Positions 22,625-35,917 are shown, counted from the first letter of the stretch. The stretch: DNA of 64,000 bases from Hydractinia symbiolongicarpus (GCF_029227915.1 NC_079882.1:8492001-8556000), one strand, 5' to 3'. Notes: generated by a model not told the origin, from the letters alone. Program-made: numbers and translations.

Positions 22625-23176
22625 TAGGAAAAAAACTTGCACCTATAGATATTGAGACAAGTGAATCTTTGGAAAATTTAAAATTACGTACAGCACACAA
22701 ACCACGTGCTGGTGATCATTTCGGGTAGAAATAGTCATTATGACAAATTAGAGCATTTGTTAGTCTGTCCTAAAAAACTTATATTCTTTTTAGCAGAAGA
22801 GCCTGAACTTTATTATGAATAAAATGATAAATTCAGCCTTTATAATGTTTTTTTACAACTTTGTCCCTAGTATTTCTTTGCTTTTGTCATGAAAATTATG
22901 GTGAAAACGAAAGGTTATGTAGAGCTAGTATATCACTATTTTTTTCACATGTAATGAACTCCTTCACCTTCAAAGAGATAATTCACACCCCTAAAGCTAG
23001 CTAACTAAAGCATGAAAGAATTTGTTAGTGACATGCCTAGATTTTCTAGCTAGCTACACATACTAAACTGAATACATAGGTAGCTAAATTTTATTAAAAT
23101 CACCAGCTTCAACGTGCTAAGATTAAATTTTTAGAGACCTTGATATTTACATCAAATATACATCCTAACAAACAAG

Positions 23177-23440
23177 TTGCCTACCCCTGCCTTGCTGATT
23201 CCTCTTCCTCTTCCCTTGCCTGCCTTGCCAGCACTGACCATGCCTTTTTTTACCTGCCCTTCCTATGCCTTTTCTGGTGCCTGCCTACTAGGTCCTTGCC
23301 TGTGCCTCTCATGCCTGTGCCTCTCATGCCTGTGCCTCCCATGCCTTGCCTACCCCTGCCTTCCTGATTCCTTTTCCTGTTTCCTTGCCTGCCTTTGCCC
23401 TTTCCTTTCCTTGCCGTGCTTAATGCCTTTGCCTTGGCAA
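23177..23440. repeat. TGCC-rich low-complexity tract
   Basis: Irregular repetition of CCTTGCC, TGCCTGTGCC and CTCTCATGCC. Long open frames here follow from composition only. Confidence 0.8.
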
Positions 23441-23689
23441 CCTCTCCGCAACACTTTCTATACTGGTATTAGAAAAGTCGCCCGAACTCGCCCTTATATA
23501 TGCGGGTGTTTGCAGCCCATCAGCGCCCTCTTGTCAATTTTTCTGATTTTTCCCTGCTTGGACAAGAAGGAATCCTGTAAAAAATTAAGCATTAAAACTC
23601 CTCTATAACATGCTGGTAATCCAAATCAATGCCATGCATTTCTCTGGAACGCCACAGTAAAAAAATTGATTGGTGAATTGGGTTGTCGT

Positions 23690-24135
23690 TGGCACAAGAA
23701 GGGAAAAAGTTGGCACAAGAAGGGAAAACATTACTCATCTGGGAAACGGTTTACCATATGGGAAACTTCATGGTTTCCTATTTGCTTGGGTAACCGTTAC
23801 TCTAAACAGGCAAGAAATACGGCAATGGTTTCCCAATCAGGATACCATCAAAATAGAAAGGAATCTGCGCAAGAGCTGGTTAAGAAGTACACTACAAACT
23901 CTTAACCAATAGAAAGGGAATATTTTCCTACAAAATTTCACTGAAGGAAAAAAAATTATTGTAGCCTCTTTCCACAATTCCGTAAAATGGTCTTGAGAAT
24001 AGGTAACGGTTCCCAAAAAGAAAACCCAAATTAAAATCAAAAAAATTAGTTTATGAAACCGTTTCCTATATGGAAAACTATTTCCCTGACATCGGAATTT
24101 CCCTAGCTATACAACATGGTAAACAGCGTTTCCCT
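23690..24135. repeat. Cluster of GGGAAAC/GTTTCCC inverted motifs
   Basis: GGCACAAGAAGGGAAAA is tandemly repeated at about 23691-23730. GGGAAAC and GTTTCC motifs then alternate up to TTTCCCTTTT near 24130. Possibly a degraded fold-back element. Confidence 0.4.
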
Positions 24136-24465
24136 TTTAGTGTTATCTCCCAAACCGAGGTAGCTATGTCTTACTTGATAATGGGAAGTTGTGGATTGAC
24201 TCCATCAGATATTATAATTGCCTGATTAGGTTAAAGTGTCGTACTGTTAATCGTCGTCAAAAAATATTTTCCGTCTTTTAAAGAGGCAGAGAGGAGGATA
24301 GCAATGCAAACAAAGATATTTTACCTTGAAATCATACGTGAACTAAACACTTCTTTAGATACGATATTTAAAAAAAAAACAGTTGTATATCTTTTAATGC
24401 TGATTTCGTATATCCTAAAAGTGTAATATAATTTAAATAATACGCTTTTTCATTAATACACCATA

Positions 24466-24745
24466 TTATGAAGTTTCCTTTTTGGCAATATCTTTGGTCA
24501 GTCGGTGGCAGCCATATTTTTGTGAAGCTTTCGTTTGTGTGCGCATGCGTTGCACAATGTCATGTAGGAAAGGGAAGCACTTCATGGAAGGATCCATATA
24601 GTCTGTGAATATGTCGTATACTTGAACCTCTAACACAACCTCACCTTTACCCGACATTGTCGTATTCCTTTCCTCACGACAGCTCAACTGCATCCGACAC
24701 GCGACGTTAAACAATTTATCAACGTCGTGATGTTGTTAATACATA
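24466..24745 (-). other. Conserved flank of the satellite with an 82-codon open frame
   Basis: Minus-strand frame 24714-24466 contains MSGKGEVVLEVQVYD, MDPSMKCFPF and LHDIVQRMRTQ. I recognise no family. The same DNA, with a 31-base deletion and an early stop, flanks the other satellite array at 58930-59062, so this belongs to a dispersed repeat rather than a proven host gene. Confidence 0.5.
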
Positions 24746-24770
24746 CTACTGCCTAATGTAATATCTTTGT

Positions 24771-27448
24771 AATATACAGTAATACACTGTAGTACTTAGT
24801 AATATGCCGTATTGTATACTGTAGTACTTAGTAATATGCCGTATTACTTTGTAGTATCCAGTAATACACTGTAATACCTTGTAGTATTCAGTAATACCCT
24901 GTAATACCTTGTAGTATTCAGTAATATACTGTAATGCCTTGTAGTATTCGGTAATACACTGTAATACCTAGTAGTATTCAGTAATATACTGTAATACCTT
25001 GTAGTATTCGGTAATACACTGTAATACTTTGTAGTATTCAGTAATACACTGTAATACCTTGTAGTATTCGGTAATACACTGTAATACCTTGTAGTATTCA
25101 GTAATATACTGTAATACCTTGTAGTATTCGGTAATACACTGTAATACTTTGTAGTATTCAGTAATACACTGTAATACCTTGTAGTATTCGGTAATACACT
25201 GTAATACTTTGTAGTATTCAGTAGTACACTGTAATACCTTGTAGTATTCAGTAATATACTGTAATGCCTTGTAGTATTCGGTAATACACTGTAATACCTT
25301 GTAGCATTCAGTAATATACTGTAATACCTTGTAGTATTCAGTAATATACTGTAATGCCTTGTAGTATTCGGTAATACACTGTAATACCTTGTAGTATTCA
25401 GTAATATACTGTAATACCTTGTAGTATTCGGTAATACACTGTAATACCTTGTAGTATTCAGTAATACACTGTAATACTTTGTAGTATTCAGTAATACTTT
25501 GTAGTATTTAGTAATACACTGTAATACCTTGTAGTATTCGGTAATATACTGTAATGCCTTGTAGTATTCGGTAATACACTGTAATACCTTGTAGTATTCA
25601 GTAATACACTGTAATACCTTGTAGTATTCAGTAATATACTGTAATGCCTTGTAGTATTCGGTAATACACTGTAATACCTTGTAGTATTCAGTAATATACT
25701 GTAATACCTTGTAGTATTCGGTAATACACTGTAATACCTTGTAGTATTCAGTAATACACTGTAATACTTTGTAGTATTCAGTAATACTTTGTAGTATTTA
25801 GTAATACACTGTAATACCTTGTAGTATTCGGTAATATACTGTAATGCCTTGTAGTATTCGGTAATACACTGTAATACCTTGTAGTATTCAGTAATACACT
25901 GTAATGCCTTGTAGTATTCGGTAATACACTGTAATACCTTGTAGTATTCAGTAATATACTGTAATACTTTGTAGTATTCGGTAATACACTGTAATACTTT
26001 GTAGTATTCAGTAGTACACTGTAATACCTTGTAGTATTCAGTAATATACTGTAATGCCTTGTAGTATTCGGTAATACACTGTAATACCTTGTAGTATTCA
26101 GTAATATACTGTAATACCTTGTAGTATTCGGCAATACACTGTAATACCTTGTAGTATTCAGTAATATACTGTAATACCTTGTAGTATTCGGTAATACACT
26201 GTAATACTTTGTAGTATTCAGTAGTACACTGTAATACCTTGTAGTATTCAGTAATATACTGTAATGCCTTGTAGTATTCGGTAATACACTGTAATACCTT
26301 GTAGTATTCAGTAATATACTGTAATACCTTGTAGTATTCGGTAATACACTGCAATACTTTGTAGTATTCAGTAATACACTGTAATACCTTGTAGTATTCA
26401 GTAATATACTGTAATACCTTGTAGTATTCAGTAATACACTGTAATACTTTGTAGTATTCAGTAATACTTTGTAGTATTTAGTAATACACTGTAATACCTT
26501 GTAGTATTCGGTAATATACTGTAATGCCTTGTAGTATTCGGTAATACACTGTAATACCTTGTAGTATTCAGTAATACACTGTAATACCTTGTAGTATTCA
26601 GTAATACACTGTAATACCTTGTAGTATTCAGTAATACACTGTAATGCCTTGTAGTATTTGGTAATACACTGTAATACCTTGTAGTATTCAGTAATACACT
26701 GTAATACTTTGTAGTATTCAGTAATACTTTGTAGTATTTAGTAATACACTGTAATACCTTGTAGTATTCGGTAATACACTGTAATGCCTTGTAGTATTCG
26801 GTAATACACTGTGATACCTTGTAGTATTCAGTAATACACTGTAATGCCTTGTAGTATTTGGTAATACACTGTAATTCCTTGTAGTATTCAGTAATACACT
26901 GTAATACTTTGTAGTATTCAGTAATACTTTGTAGTATTTAGTAATACACTGTAATACCTTGTAGTATTCAGTAATATACTGTAATACCTTGTAGTATTCG
27001 GTAATACACTGTAATACTTTGTAGTATTCAGTAATACACTGTAATACCTTGTAGTATTCGGTAATACACTGTAATACTTTGTAGTATTCAGTAGTACACT
27101 GTAATACCTTGTAGTATTCAGTAATATACTGTAATGCCTTGTAGTATTCGGTAATACACTGTAATACCTTGTAGTATTCAGTAATATACTGTAATACCTT
27201 GTAGTATTCGGTAATACTTTGTAGTATTTAGTAATACACTGTAATACCTTGTAGTATTCGGTAATATACTGTAATGCCTTGTAGTATTCGGTGATACACT
27301 GTAATACCTTGTAGTATTCAGTAATACACTGTAATACCTTGTAGTATTCAGTAATATACTGCAATGCCTTGTAGTATTCGGTAATACACTGTAATACCTT
27401 GTAGTATTTAGTAATATACTGTAATACCTTGTAGTATTCGGTAATACA
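24771..27448. repeat. 30-bp satellite array, left (about 2.7 kb)
   Basis: About 89 units of a 30-bp repeat (GTAATACACTGTAATACCTT plus GTAGTATTCG), with GTAATATACT, ATACTTT and ATTCA variants. Each unit is three 10-bp sub-units. Truncated 20-bp units (GTAATACTTTGTAGTATTTA) recur at about 25501, 25791, 26471, 26731, 26931 and 27221, marking a higher-order structure. Long open frames on the minus strand exist only because 30 is a multiple of 3. Confidence 0.97.
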
Positions 27449-30400
27449 ATAATAGTATATGTTATATGGATTATTAAAACTTTAAACACGGTTGCTATTG
27501 CCCGCTATGACGTAAGTTGTAACCAATGACATGCCGCCCTTTACCTGGGTAATAAAGCTATATATGGGACTTTTCTGTCATTTGTATTTGGATGTCCAGT
27601 GTGATATTTAAGATGATTTAAGTTTGTTGTTTTTGTCCTCAGTGATCATACATTTTCCCCCGCCATTAGCTTGACTTTCGTGTAAGTCACTAGTCGAAAA
27701 CCAACAACCGTTGCAAAGAGGCTACAATAAACACTCGACGACAGCATGTTGAATAAACAGTGGTACTCTGTAGTTTGACAAATCATTAGTATTATCCCTA
27801 TTGTTTTTGTTTGATTTTTTATATTTTCAAATATCTATACGCCAATAAGATGAACACTACTGCGTTACCTAAATTAGACCAAAGCTAAGTTGTTTATTTT
27901 TGAGCTTCAAAGATTATCTTTAATTTTGTAAACTTTGGGACGACAATATTTCTAATTGGGAATTTTTAACATCAATATGCGTGTGGCGTGGTGGAATGCA
28001 GAGGCAAGGGGGGGTTGCGGGATTCCTACAATTTCGTATCCTGATACTATAATATGCACTAATCATTGCTCCCCATGTTAGGATATATATAACTTGCTTC
28101 AGAGGTCCTGCAGTGTTTAATACTGGCTCTAATATTCCTTGACGGTGTTCTTGTAAGTCGAAATATCGAAGTTTTTTTCGTGCATTCTTATCACCCTAAT
28201 TTTTTAAAAAATGTTGCAGATTAAAACAAAATAATACCAATACACCAATTCATAACAAAACAATTACATTTCCCGTTGTAAAAACCGGCGTATAAAAAAA
28301 AATTCCGACGAAATAGAATCTCTTTAGAAAATTTTTAGGCGATGTTTTATAGAACTGGAGTGTTGCACTAACTAATCGTTCATAATCTACACTTTGTGCT
28401 AAAAATGCATGAAGTATAAACTAGTATATAAATAACTAGCTGTATTACACTTACGTTTAGAAAGCGTTATACTATTTGACAGCCTGAGCGCTAATGAGAG
28501 GGTGGAAGGGAAGCGGAAAAGAAAATGAGATAAAAGACGTGCTGAATTACCTCCTTTTTTTTACTGCGTTATATTAAAATAGCAAGTGGTAACAAACTAT
28601 AAAATGTCGTGCTTCTTTGTTTTGTTTAATAACTTTTTGTGTCTAGTAGCATGATTCGGACAAATACGTTAAGCGTTTTAATAAATGTAGTTTACATCTT
28701 ATGTAATTTTGGAGATATCGTAGATATATATTACGTTAATTATGCTGAACCTTATTAAGTGCACAATTTGTCAAGGCTGTTATTGGTCGAAAAACAAAAA
28801 GGACATATATAAAATCACTGTTTTGTCTAGAAAGTGTTTAAAATTTAGAACGATATCTTTTTTATTTGAACTTACTTTTGTTTTGTAGTGTTGAAGTGTT
28901 TTATTTTCTTTCTATTTTGCTTATTTACAAAGGTTTATTATTTTTTTTATTTTACTAAACATTTTTTACAATTACTTGGCAGAAATATTTCACAGTCCTA
29001 AAGGTTCTGGACTGATATGTAGCTCTGCCAAAATTGTTTAAAAGCACAATGTATATATGTTAGAAATCAGATTATATTTGTATCAGTTATTTTTCTGTTT
29101 ATGTCTTTCTCCATGAAGTATTAACGAAAGTTCAAGAGACTCGAGAAAGTGATTTGATAAAATGAATGCTGGAGTTATCAACTGTATTGTTAACAGGCCC
29201 CAGAATAATCTGAGGCGTTTTGTACGTTAAATGACTTGGGACTGGGTCAATTTTAGCAAAAAATGGGAAAATAAAAATATCTTTTTCTCTCAGTACTTTC
29301 AGAAATGTTAACAACGTGTATGAGCTGGTCCTACCTACACCATATTTTATAACCAAAAACGTCGCCCAAGATTGTAGGTTTGGCATTATCATGACTATTG
29401 ATTGAGCGTTGTTCAAGTCAGTTCAGCCAGTTTTAATATCAATTCTCTAGTTAACTGACGTCAAAGATTAAATCTTTTTAAAACAAAATTAAGCCTGCAA
29501 AGGAATAGCGGCGGAGTGGATTATTTCAATGCTAAGAAAGCAGAAAGGTTTAAAGCCAGTCAACTTTCAGGAACAAAAAATTTTAAAAACAAAATAATTA
29601 GCAGATATTTAATCAAATTTCAGTATTTTTATTGCTTTTTTCCGATTTGTTTGATTTTAAGTGGAAATCCACCTTAACGGAAATGGTTTTTATATTCTTA
29701 TGTGGTTAAGTTTTTCTGTGATTGGTTAATGTGCACGAAATATACTACGGAAAAACGAGTGTAAGTTGCACCTATTTTTCAATGCCATACTCCAGAAAGG
29801 TTACACTTTATAATTTGCTGAATATCGAGCAAAATGACAATTTGTAGAGAAATTCATTCCAAAATTTTTTACTCAAAACATTATTATATAAAACAGACAA
29901 ACGTTCGCGGTAATGGGAAACAAAGGTCAAACTTTTTTTTTTATTTTCTTCACTTAAAATGAAGTATGATGTGACATGACAGACATGTTTTTATTATTTA
30001 TTTTTACTCTAATGTTGACTAGAAGCAATTTAAAGTTTCAATGGTTATGATGTCATAGTTGCGTTAGGCTATACTCATAGTTAGTATGTAGGTCAGATCA
30101 AACAAAATTCAGTAAACCTAACAGATTATTGGAAACTTTGATATCTTACCCTGAGGCATATTTATACATAATAAATTGCTAACATACATGTAACAGTAGA
30201 AACCTCTGTTCTCCTATAAAGAGCCTTTGAGACTCCTATAGTGAGATTTTTTAGTTCACAAAAAAACACATTAAAAGAGACCTACGTTTATCAAGATCTA
30301 TGTTTAGATTCAGGATCTTTTTCAGATCATTCGCGTTTTTCTTCTCCCTTTTTATTAACTTATTTTTAGGGGATTACCGTAACATAGCCCATCATCAACC

Positions 30401-30819
30401 CCGCGCACACGATCCCCTAAATGTAAAGGAATGTCAAGAACCGTAATAATTTAATATTTGGATTGAAACATTTAATAACTTATGAAATATTTATAGCCAT
30501 TTTTTGCTATGGGCTGGCTTTCTTTTAGGGCTCATTTTGAGAGCGCGCTACAATGAAATTGATTACCCTTAGTAAATAATTAACGTATAGCGTCAGAAAG
30601 ATTTTACACAAACAGAAAAACCTCTTCAAAATTTGTTATTGTTAACCTGACATATCCAACTTCAAGAAATAACCAGGAAGGAGATCTGGAAATAAAAAAG
30701 AAAAGTTGTTTTTTCTAAAAATACTAAATTAGAGTTTTTAACTTTCAATTTAAGTTTTTAATTTTAATACCTTTTTTAATTGCGATAGCGCGATGGTTTG
30801 GTTTCGGCTCAGCCCTACG
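27449..30819. other. Gene-free AT-rich stretch
   Basis: No recognisable protein, RNA or repeat structure. It includes several poly-A/T runs. Confidence 0.5.
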
Positions 30820-30990
30820 GCATTCAAAAGTCACATTAATAAAGTTATTTTAAGATAACAAGTGCTATCTTAAGATAACTCTATTAATGTGATTTCGGAA
30901 TGCGTGTATATTCACATAAATGTCTTGATTGTAAGATAACTCGAGTTATTTTAAGATAACATAAATGTGATAATTCTATCTTTTCTAATG
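30820..30990. repeat. Fold-back palindrome cluster
   Basis: 30820-30903 is a near-perfect hairpin: arm GCATTCAAAAGTCACATTAA and onward pairs with ...TTAATGTGATTTCGGAATGC around a short loop. A second, weaker palindrome follows (GATAACTCGAGTTATTTTAA, about 30933-30980). TTAAGATAAC motifs are shared by both. Probably a fold-back MITE. Confidence 0.7.
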
Positions 30991-31711
30991 CGCATATGTG
31001 TAAATGAACGTTGCTTAGGGTGCGGATACGTAAAGTAGCTCACAAAACAACAGCCTACATGAATTTCCGGCCGTATTGACATTTATTTTGATACGTCATT
31101 TGTATTGTCCTTGTGGTGTCGCGTATGTGCTCTGCTGTAGAGTTCGCTCTGCGGTGGAGAACAAGATGCATTTTGTTAGTTTTGTGTTGTGATGTATTGT
31201 CCCGTGTTAATTATGTAAAGAGAATAATTGTAATTTTGGTACTATTTTTAGTTAAATTTTCTGCACATCTTGCACATCTTTTTTCTGCGCATTCAGTCTT
31301 CAACATGTAATGACAGAGTCGAACATACATTTTTGTATAAAATTTGCTGTTGAGTGAAATTTTTCTTTCATACATCACAGGAGTTGTCCTGTATCTCAGC
31401 GTCTGTTTTAGTTGTTTTCTCTCACATGTAGTTGGCTTGGCTTACGCCACTATATATCTAGTAAGTGTTTATTTCTTATTATATTTTATGTCATCTTACA
31501 TGTGTAATTTGTTGCTTAAATTTCGTCTTGTAATTTTGTCGTTTAGCGAGTAAAAATAGTTAACTCAGTTGAAATCGTGTAAGCACCTACACTAGTCGAT
31601 AAGGCCCGCAGAAAAATCTACTTAGTATATACACAAAAAAAAAATTTTCCCCGTGTTTCCCCGTCGCCTTTATTGAGTAGAGCTTAAAACGCTGCTGAAA
31701 ATAAATGTATA

Positions 31712-31819
31712 CAGTATTCTCTTCAATTAGCGGACACTTAATTAACGGACACTCGAGCGGACAAATTTTTTTGCACGAAATGGCAACTATAGGCTTTTTT
31801 TCTCTCCAATTAGCGTACA
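31712..31819. mobile_element. Transposon-end-like motif cluster
   Basis: TA is followed by CAGTATTCTCTTCAATTAGC, then GGACACTTAATTAACGGACA, CTCGAGCGGAC, and again TCTCTCCAATTAGCG at 31802. A CAGT-type terminus after TA with repeated AATTAGCGGACA subterminal motifs resembles pogo/Tigger ends. No matching right end is found in the window. Confidence 0.45.
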
Positions 31820-31858
31820 ATCCAAAAAATTAGAGATAAGCATTTAATTTTAAAATAT

Positions 31859-32281
31859 CTATTTTAAACACTTTAAAACTTTACAGGAAATGTCTGCTTT
31901 TACAGTCTCAATCTTCTTCGCAAACCAGTCAATCAATTTTTCTTGTCCATAAAACTTATACACAACTGGTATTTCCAGACCATATCCACCTCCACGATTA
32001 ACTCTCTTTCCACAAACCTAAGCTGTAATCGAAGTGTTCGAGACTTTCAAGAACATGAAAAATATTTTTGATATGTTTTGTGGCATGTGTACAACAATGC
32101 TTTCGTTTTGTAAAGAATCAGTTCTTATTATTGCTATTGCATTTCCGTCCACTTCGTTAGATGGCTCATGCCTGAATTGTAACAGCTCCCTGTAATAGTA
32201 CTCATTCCAATCCTTTTCGATGAGTATGGGTATGTTGACCTCAATATCTATGTTAAACGACAGTTTGAGCGTTAAATGCAG
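31859..32281 (-). pseudogene. Second HIRAN-domain gene remnant
   Basis: A 141-codon minus-strand frame broken by a single TAG at 32018-32020. Readable landmarks in order: LKLSFNIDIEVNIP, LLQFRHEPSNEVDGNAIAII (the N-x-x-D-x-x-A-I core of HIRAN), SIVVHMPQNISKI (the V-H-x-P strand), then after the stop VCGKRVNRGGGYGLEIP and VVYKFYGQEK. The pattern matches the HIRAN gene at 7007-7489 position by position (N-x-x-D, H-x-P-x-x-I-S, LEI) but is very divergent, so it comes from a different element family. Its 3' end points to the transposon-end motif at 31712. The divergent partner expected to the right of 32281 is missing. Confidence 0.65.
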
Positions 32282-34866
32282 TTAAACCCTGCCATTCATC
32301 TAGTGATTAGTGCAGATATACGTTATACTAAAACTCTGTTGAGTTGTTATAGAAAGAAGTTTTCTGCAAGTGCGATTCAAATAAAATTGAGTTATTTATA
32401 AGACATTGAATGCCAGTTGGATCACTTAAACCGTCACACATCATGGCGGAGTGCTTTATTCAGATGTACTGTACCCCCTACCTGAACATATATTTTAAAA
32501 TCTCACAAGTAGCGGTGAAAAAAGCACGAAATAACTACACCATATTAAAACCTTTTCCAGCAGGATTAGCCACCAAACATTTTCTATTTTGCAAAACGTT
32601 GTCACGATGGCTCAAGACACATAAAAACTAGTCCGTTAACTATAAACCCAACATACATTTTAAAAATCAGGGAACATTTTTTTGTTTTTTTTAAGAAAAA
32701 ATACAGAATTTATGTCAATATTTCTTTGTGTATCAAAGCTACATTGGCCAAACATGCGTTTCCTACTGATCACAGTGTTTGTATTCCGTGAATTATGTTT
32801 AGCATGGGTAAAATTCATGGTATTGTTGTTTAAAAAAATTGTCAAATTAAGTCCACTTGAGATATTTGAACTAAGTCTGTCTACAAAAAACAGTTATTCA
32901 CATTAATTAATCAGCTCAAAAAATATCTGCAAACTAATTACAGACGATGTGGCATCCACAAAAAAAAATAGTCCACATGGAATTTAATTCATGTGAAACG
33001 TAATTCAGTGGTTCTATATTGTTATCCATTAACATCTTAGCTTTAACTGATTAACTGTACAGAGTCAAGCATGGTATTCCAATATTCCCGCATATACTTA
33101 ATGAAAATCATACTATATATCACAAAACTTTGTTAAAATTTAATTGAAATAGAGTTCTCTAATAGTCTGGATGTAATACAATTTTCTCAATGAATGTGTA
33201 GTCTACGAAGTCTGTTATTTCTTTTTGTCTTTTTGTGACCATGTCAACAGAATTGAAAACATTGTTTGGATTTTTATAAAGCAATAAGGAAAAAAGAATC
33301 AACAAGCATTGCAGTTAGTGAGTGACATACATCGCTACTTTTTGGCCACAATGGACCAGTGTCAGTGTTGCAAGTATTTGATTGTGCGTCAAAACCAATA
33401 CATATGTGTTCAGGCTGAAAATATAATCAACAAGTCACCAAGCCCAAAAAATACCGTCAATGAAGAAACTTTATGAAATTCCTGAAACTTGTACTTGAAA
33501 AGAGCAATTGGCTTTTAAAAATTGATTCTGGACCTATTTGTATTCATGAAAACGGCACACAGTTATAACCTATCGTATAAAGCCAATAGCACTAGTGGAA
33601 CAAATACTCCACATAAATGTTTTTCTTTTTGATTCAGCCTAAAAAACAGCAAAAATGCAATGTGTACCAACTAGGATTTTTCTATATAAAAAATTTTTTT
33701 CAATTAAGAACAACGAGTTTCCATTCATTACTATCTGCATGCATGAATAGATGGGTTTTTTTATTTATATATTTCCAGCATTAAAAAAAAATTATTTGAG
33801 GAAACTTCTTAAATGTTTCCATTCATTACTATTTGCATATATATAAATGTTTTTATATTTCTTATTTTTGCAACGTTAAAAATAATTATTTGAGGAAATT
33901 TCTTAAATGTTTGTTAAACTTTCACACAACTGTTTAAAAAGTTATGCAGACTTTTACTTTGGACTAAAACGTTCTTTTACTTTATATTTTTATTGTACAT
34001 GAAGCAGAGACCAGTGTCCTTCTAGGGTTATTAAGAAATATTTACGTTATATTTAGGTTAAATCTTGGCATTCATTTTTTTGCTTTGCTAAATTGTATTT
34101 TTGGTAATATAGAACAGACAGCCAATTACTGATATGAAAAATCGTAAGAATAATATTAAACGAAGATCCATACAATGTAAATGTAAGTCCTTGCTTTTTT
34201 ATTGCTGTAGACTCCTCAAATAGAAATATGTGAACACATCTTTTAGAATACTATTAGACCTCTATGTATTGTCTGCAAATTCCGGAGAATTGCTTCAATA
34301 TTTTATTGTTTTGTGTTTTGTTTTTTAGTGGAGAAACTGATTACATTACAACGAACGAGTGAATGATCAGTGAAAAACAATCTAAGAAATGTATGGATGC
34401 TGAGTCGTTTACAACACATGTAAAAAAGTGCGCCAAATATAATTTTTTTAAAAAAATCTGCCGAATTTATGGATACTGTGTCGTTGATAGCAAGCACAAA
34501 CTGTGTATTTGCTTTCCCCTCTTGAAAATTTTAGCGAATGTGTGCATAAGAGTTCTGTAACCATGGAACCAATATACGTCTTATGTGCCTTTAACAGAAC
34601 ACTGTGTGGTGAAAATCAATATAAGAATTGGGTCAATGCTGTGGCGGTTTCACGCGCTGTTAGTAAAAGTATGGATGCTGTTTCTAACAAAACATTATAA
34701 TCAATGCAAAATGTTATTTTTACATTTGTTAATGCTCGGGAACTGCAATCTTTCTAAAAAGAGTATGAATGTCATGTCAAGCAAAAAAGGTGTACTAAGC
34801 TATGTTGTGGAAATCATTGCAGCAAATATAAGGTCGTGTTCCCATAAGTTCTTAAAAAGATGATGG
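32282..34866. other. Gene-free stretch with one local duplication
   Basis: AT-rich. 33718-33814 and 33815-33911 are an imperfect 97-bp tandem duplication (starts GTTTCCATTCATTACTAT, ends near TTCTTAAATG). Diverged copies of a GTATGGATGCTG-type phrase occur near 34390, 34670 and 34765. Confidence 0.5.
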
Positions 34867-34940
34867 ATTTAGTGCAGCTCTGTCGGTAGAGCGTTTGAAT
34901 CATCTCCTCTACTTGAGATTATAAGTTCAATGTCCCCCCA
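34867..34940 (+). repeat. tRNA-derived SINE head (relic)
   Basis: An A-box-like GCAGCTCTGTCGGTAGAGCG (34874-34893) and a B-box-like AGTTCAATGTCCC (34924-34936) at tRNA spacing, without a foldable mature tRNA. The downstream tail is not recognised. Confidence 0.5.
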
Positions 34941-35917
34941 TTGTCTAGTTAGTTTGTCATTTCATAAAGATTTTTGTAGCAATGGGAGCTAAACACTGGA
35001 AACCTGGTCCATCCTGAAATCCATTGAGCACAGACCACATTAAATATAAATCACCATCAGTGGTTTGAGGCAGAATTGTAAGAGAATTTACATACTGGAT
35101 GGTTCTTTTGTTATGAAAGTTTTTTTGCAGTACCTTTAATGACTAAGGTGTCTTTTTATGCCACTACCTGTACACATGATAGAGCTTAAAAGTACTGCCA
35201 AACTCTTTTTCCATGTATTGGAATAAAATGTTAGTGTTGATCATGTTGTTGTTATTTGTTTCTTTACAATACATATTATGACTGCTAGGTGATATATTTC
35301 TCTGTTTGCTATTACTTTTCCTAAAATTCATAGTTTCCAAATTAATTGTATTCATTTCCAAAGTTTTTTCGTGTAACATTTCTGTGATCTAATAGCAAGA
35401 TTCTTAAAGATTAATTGTTTTTTAGTGAAGAAACTGATTATTGAAATCCACTAGCTGTTACTGTTTTGCCAATTTATATAACCAAAAATTGCAGCAAGCT
35501 CAACTGACATCCAGTTATACAATGGCAAGTGCCTTAGCACAAGCAGATCGATATTAACAAATATGTTCTTGCTTAATTAGTCTTATATATTAATTCGGTA
35601 TATAACTTCACAATAAAAATAAATACGAGAAGTTTGATTGATGATGACATTTTTTATTTTATTTTAACGGATATTTCGTCTTGTTACTACAAGACAATTA
35701 TCAACGTAAATTGTTACAATTATCTCAAAAGTTTTTTAAATATAATTTTCAACAACTACGCAATACACAGAGGACGTATAAAACAATACTTAACGAAACA
35801 TATAACACATAACGGCATACCCAAAGGTATATAAACTATATACCGTTGGTGAGGGTAACGTCCACCGCGCGGTGCACAAATGCACTCCTCCCCTTGTTGA
35901 CTATAATAATATTTATC

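Noticed and set aside
23140-23608. Leu/Pro/Cys-rich open frames
   Set aside because: They overlap a TGCC-rich low-complexity tract in two frames and have no domain.
25488-27489. Long minus-strand open frames (YYKVLQ / NTTRYYSVL repeats)
   Set aside because: The satellite period is 30, a multiple of 3, and the unit lacks stops in two frames; both frames are open over the same DNA, so these are period artefacts, not proteins.
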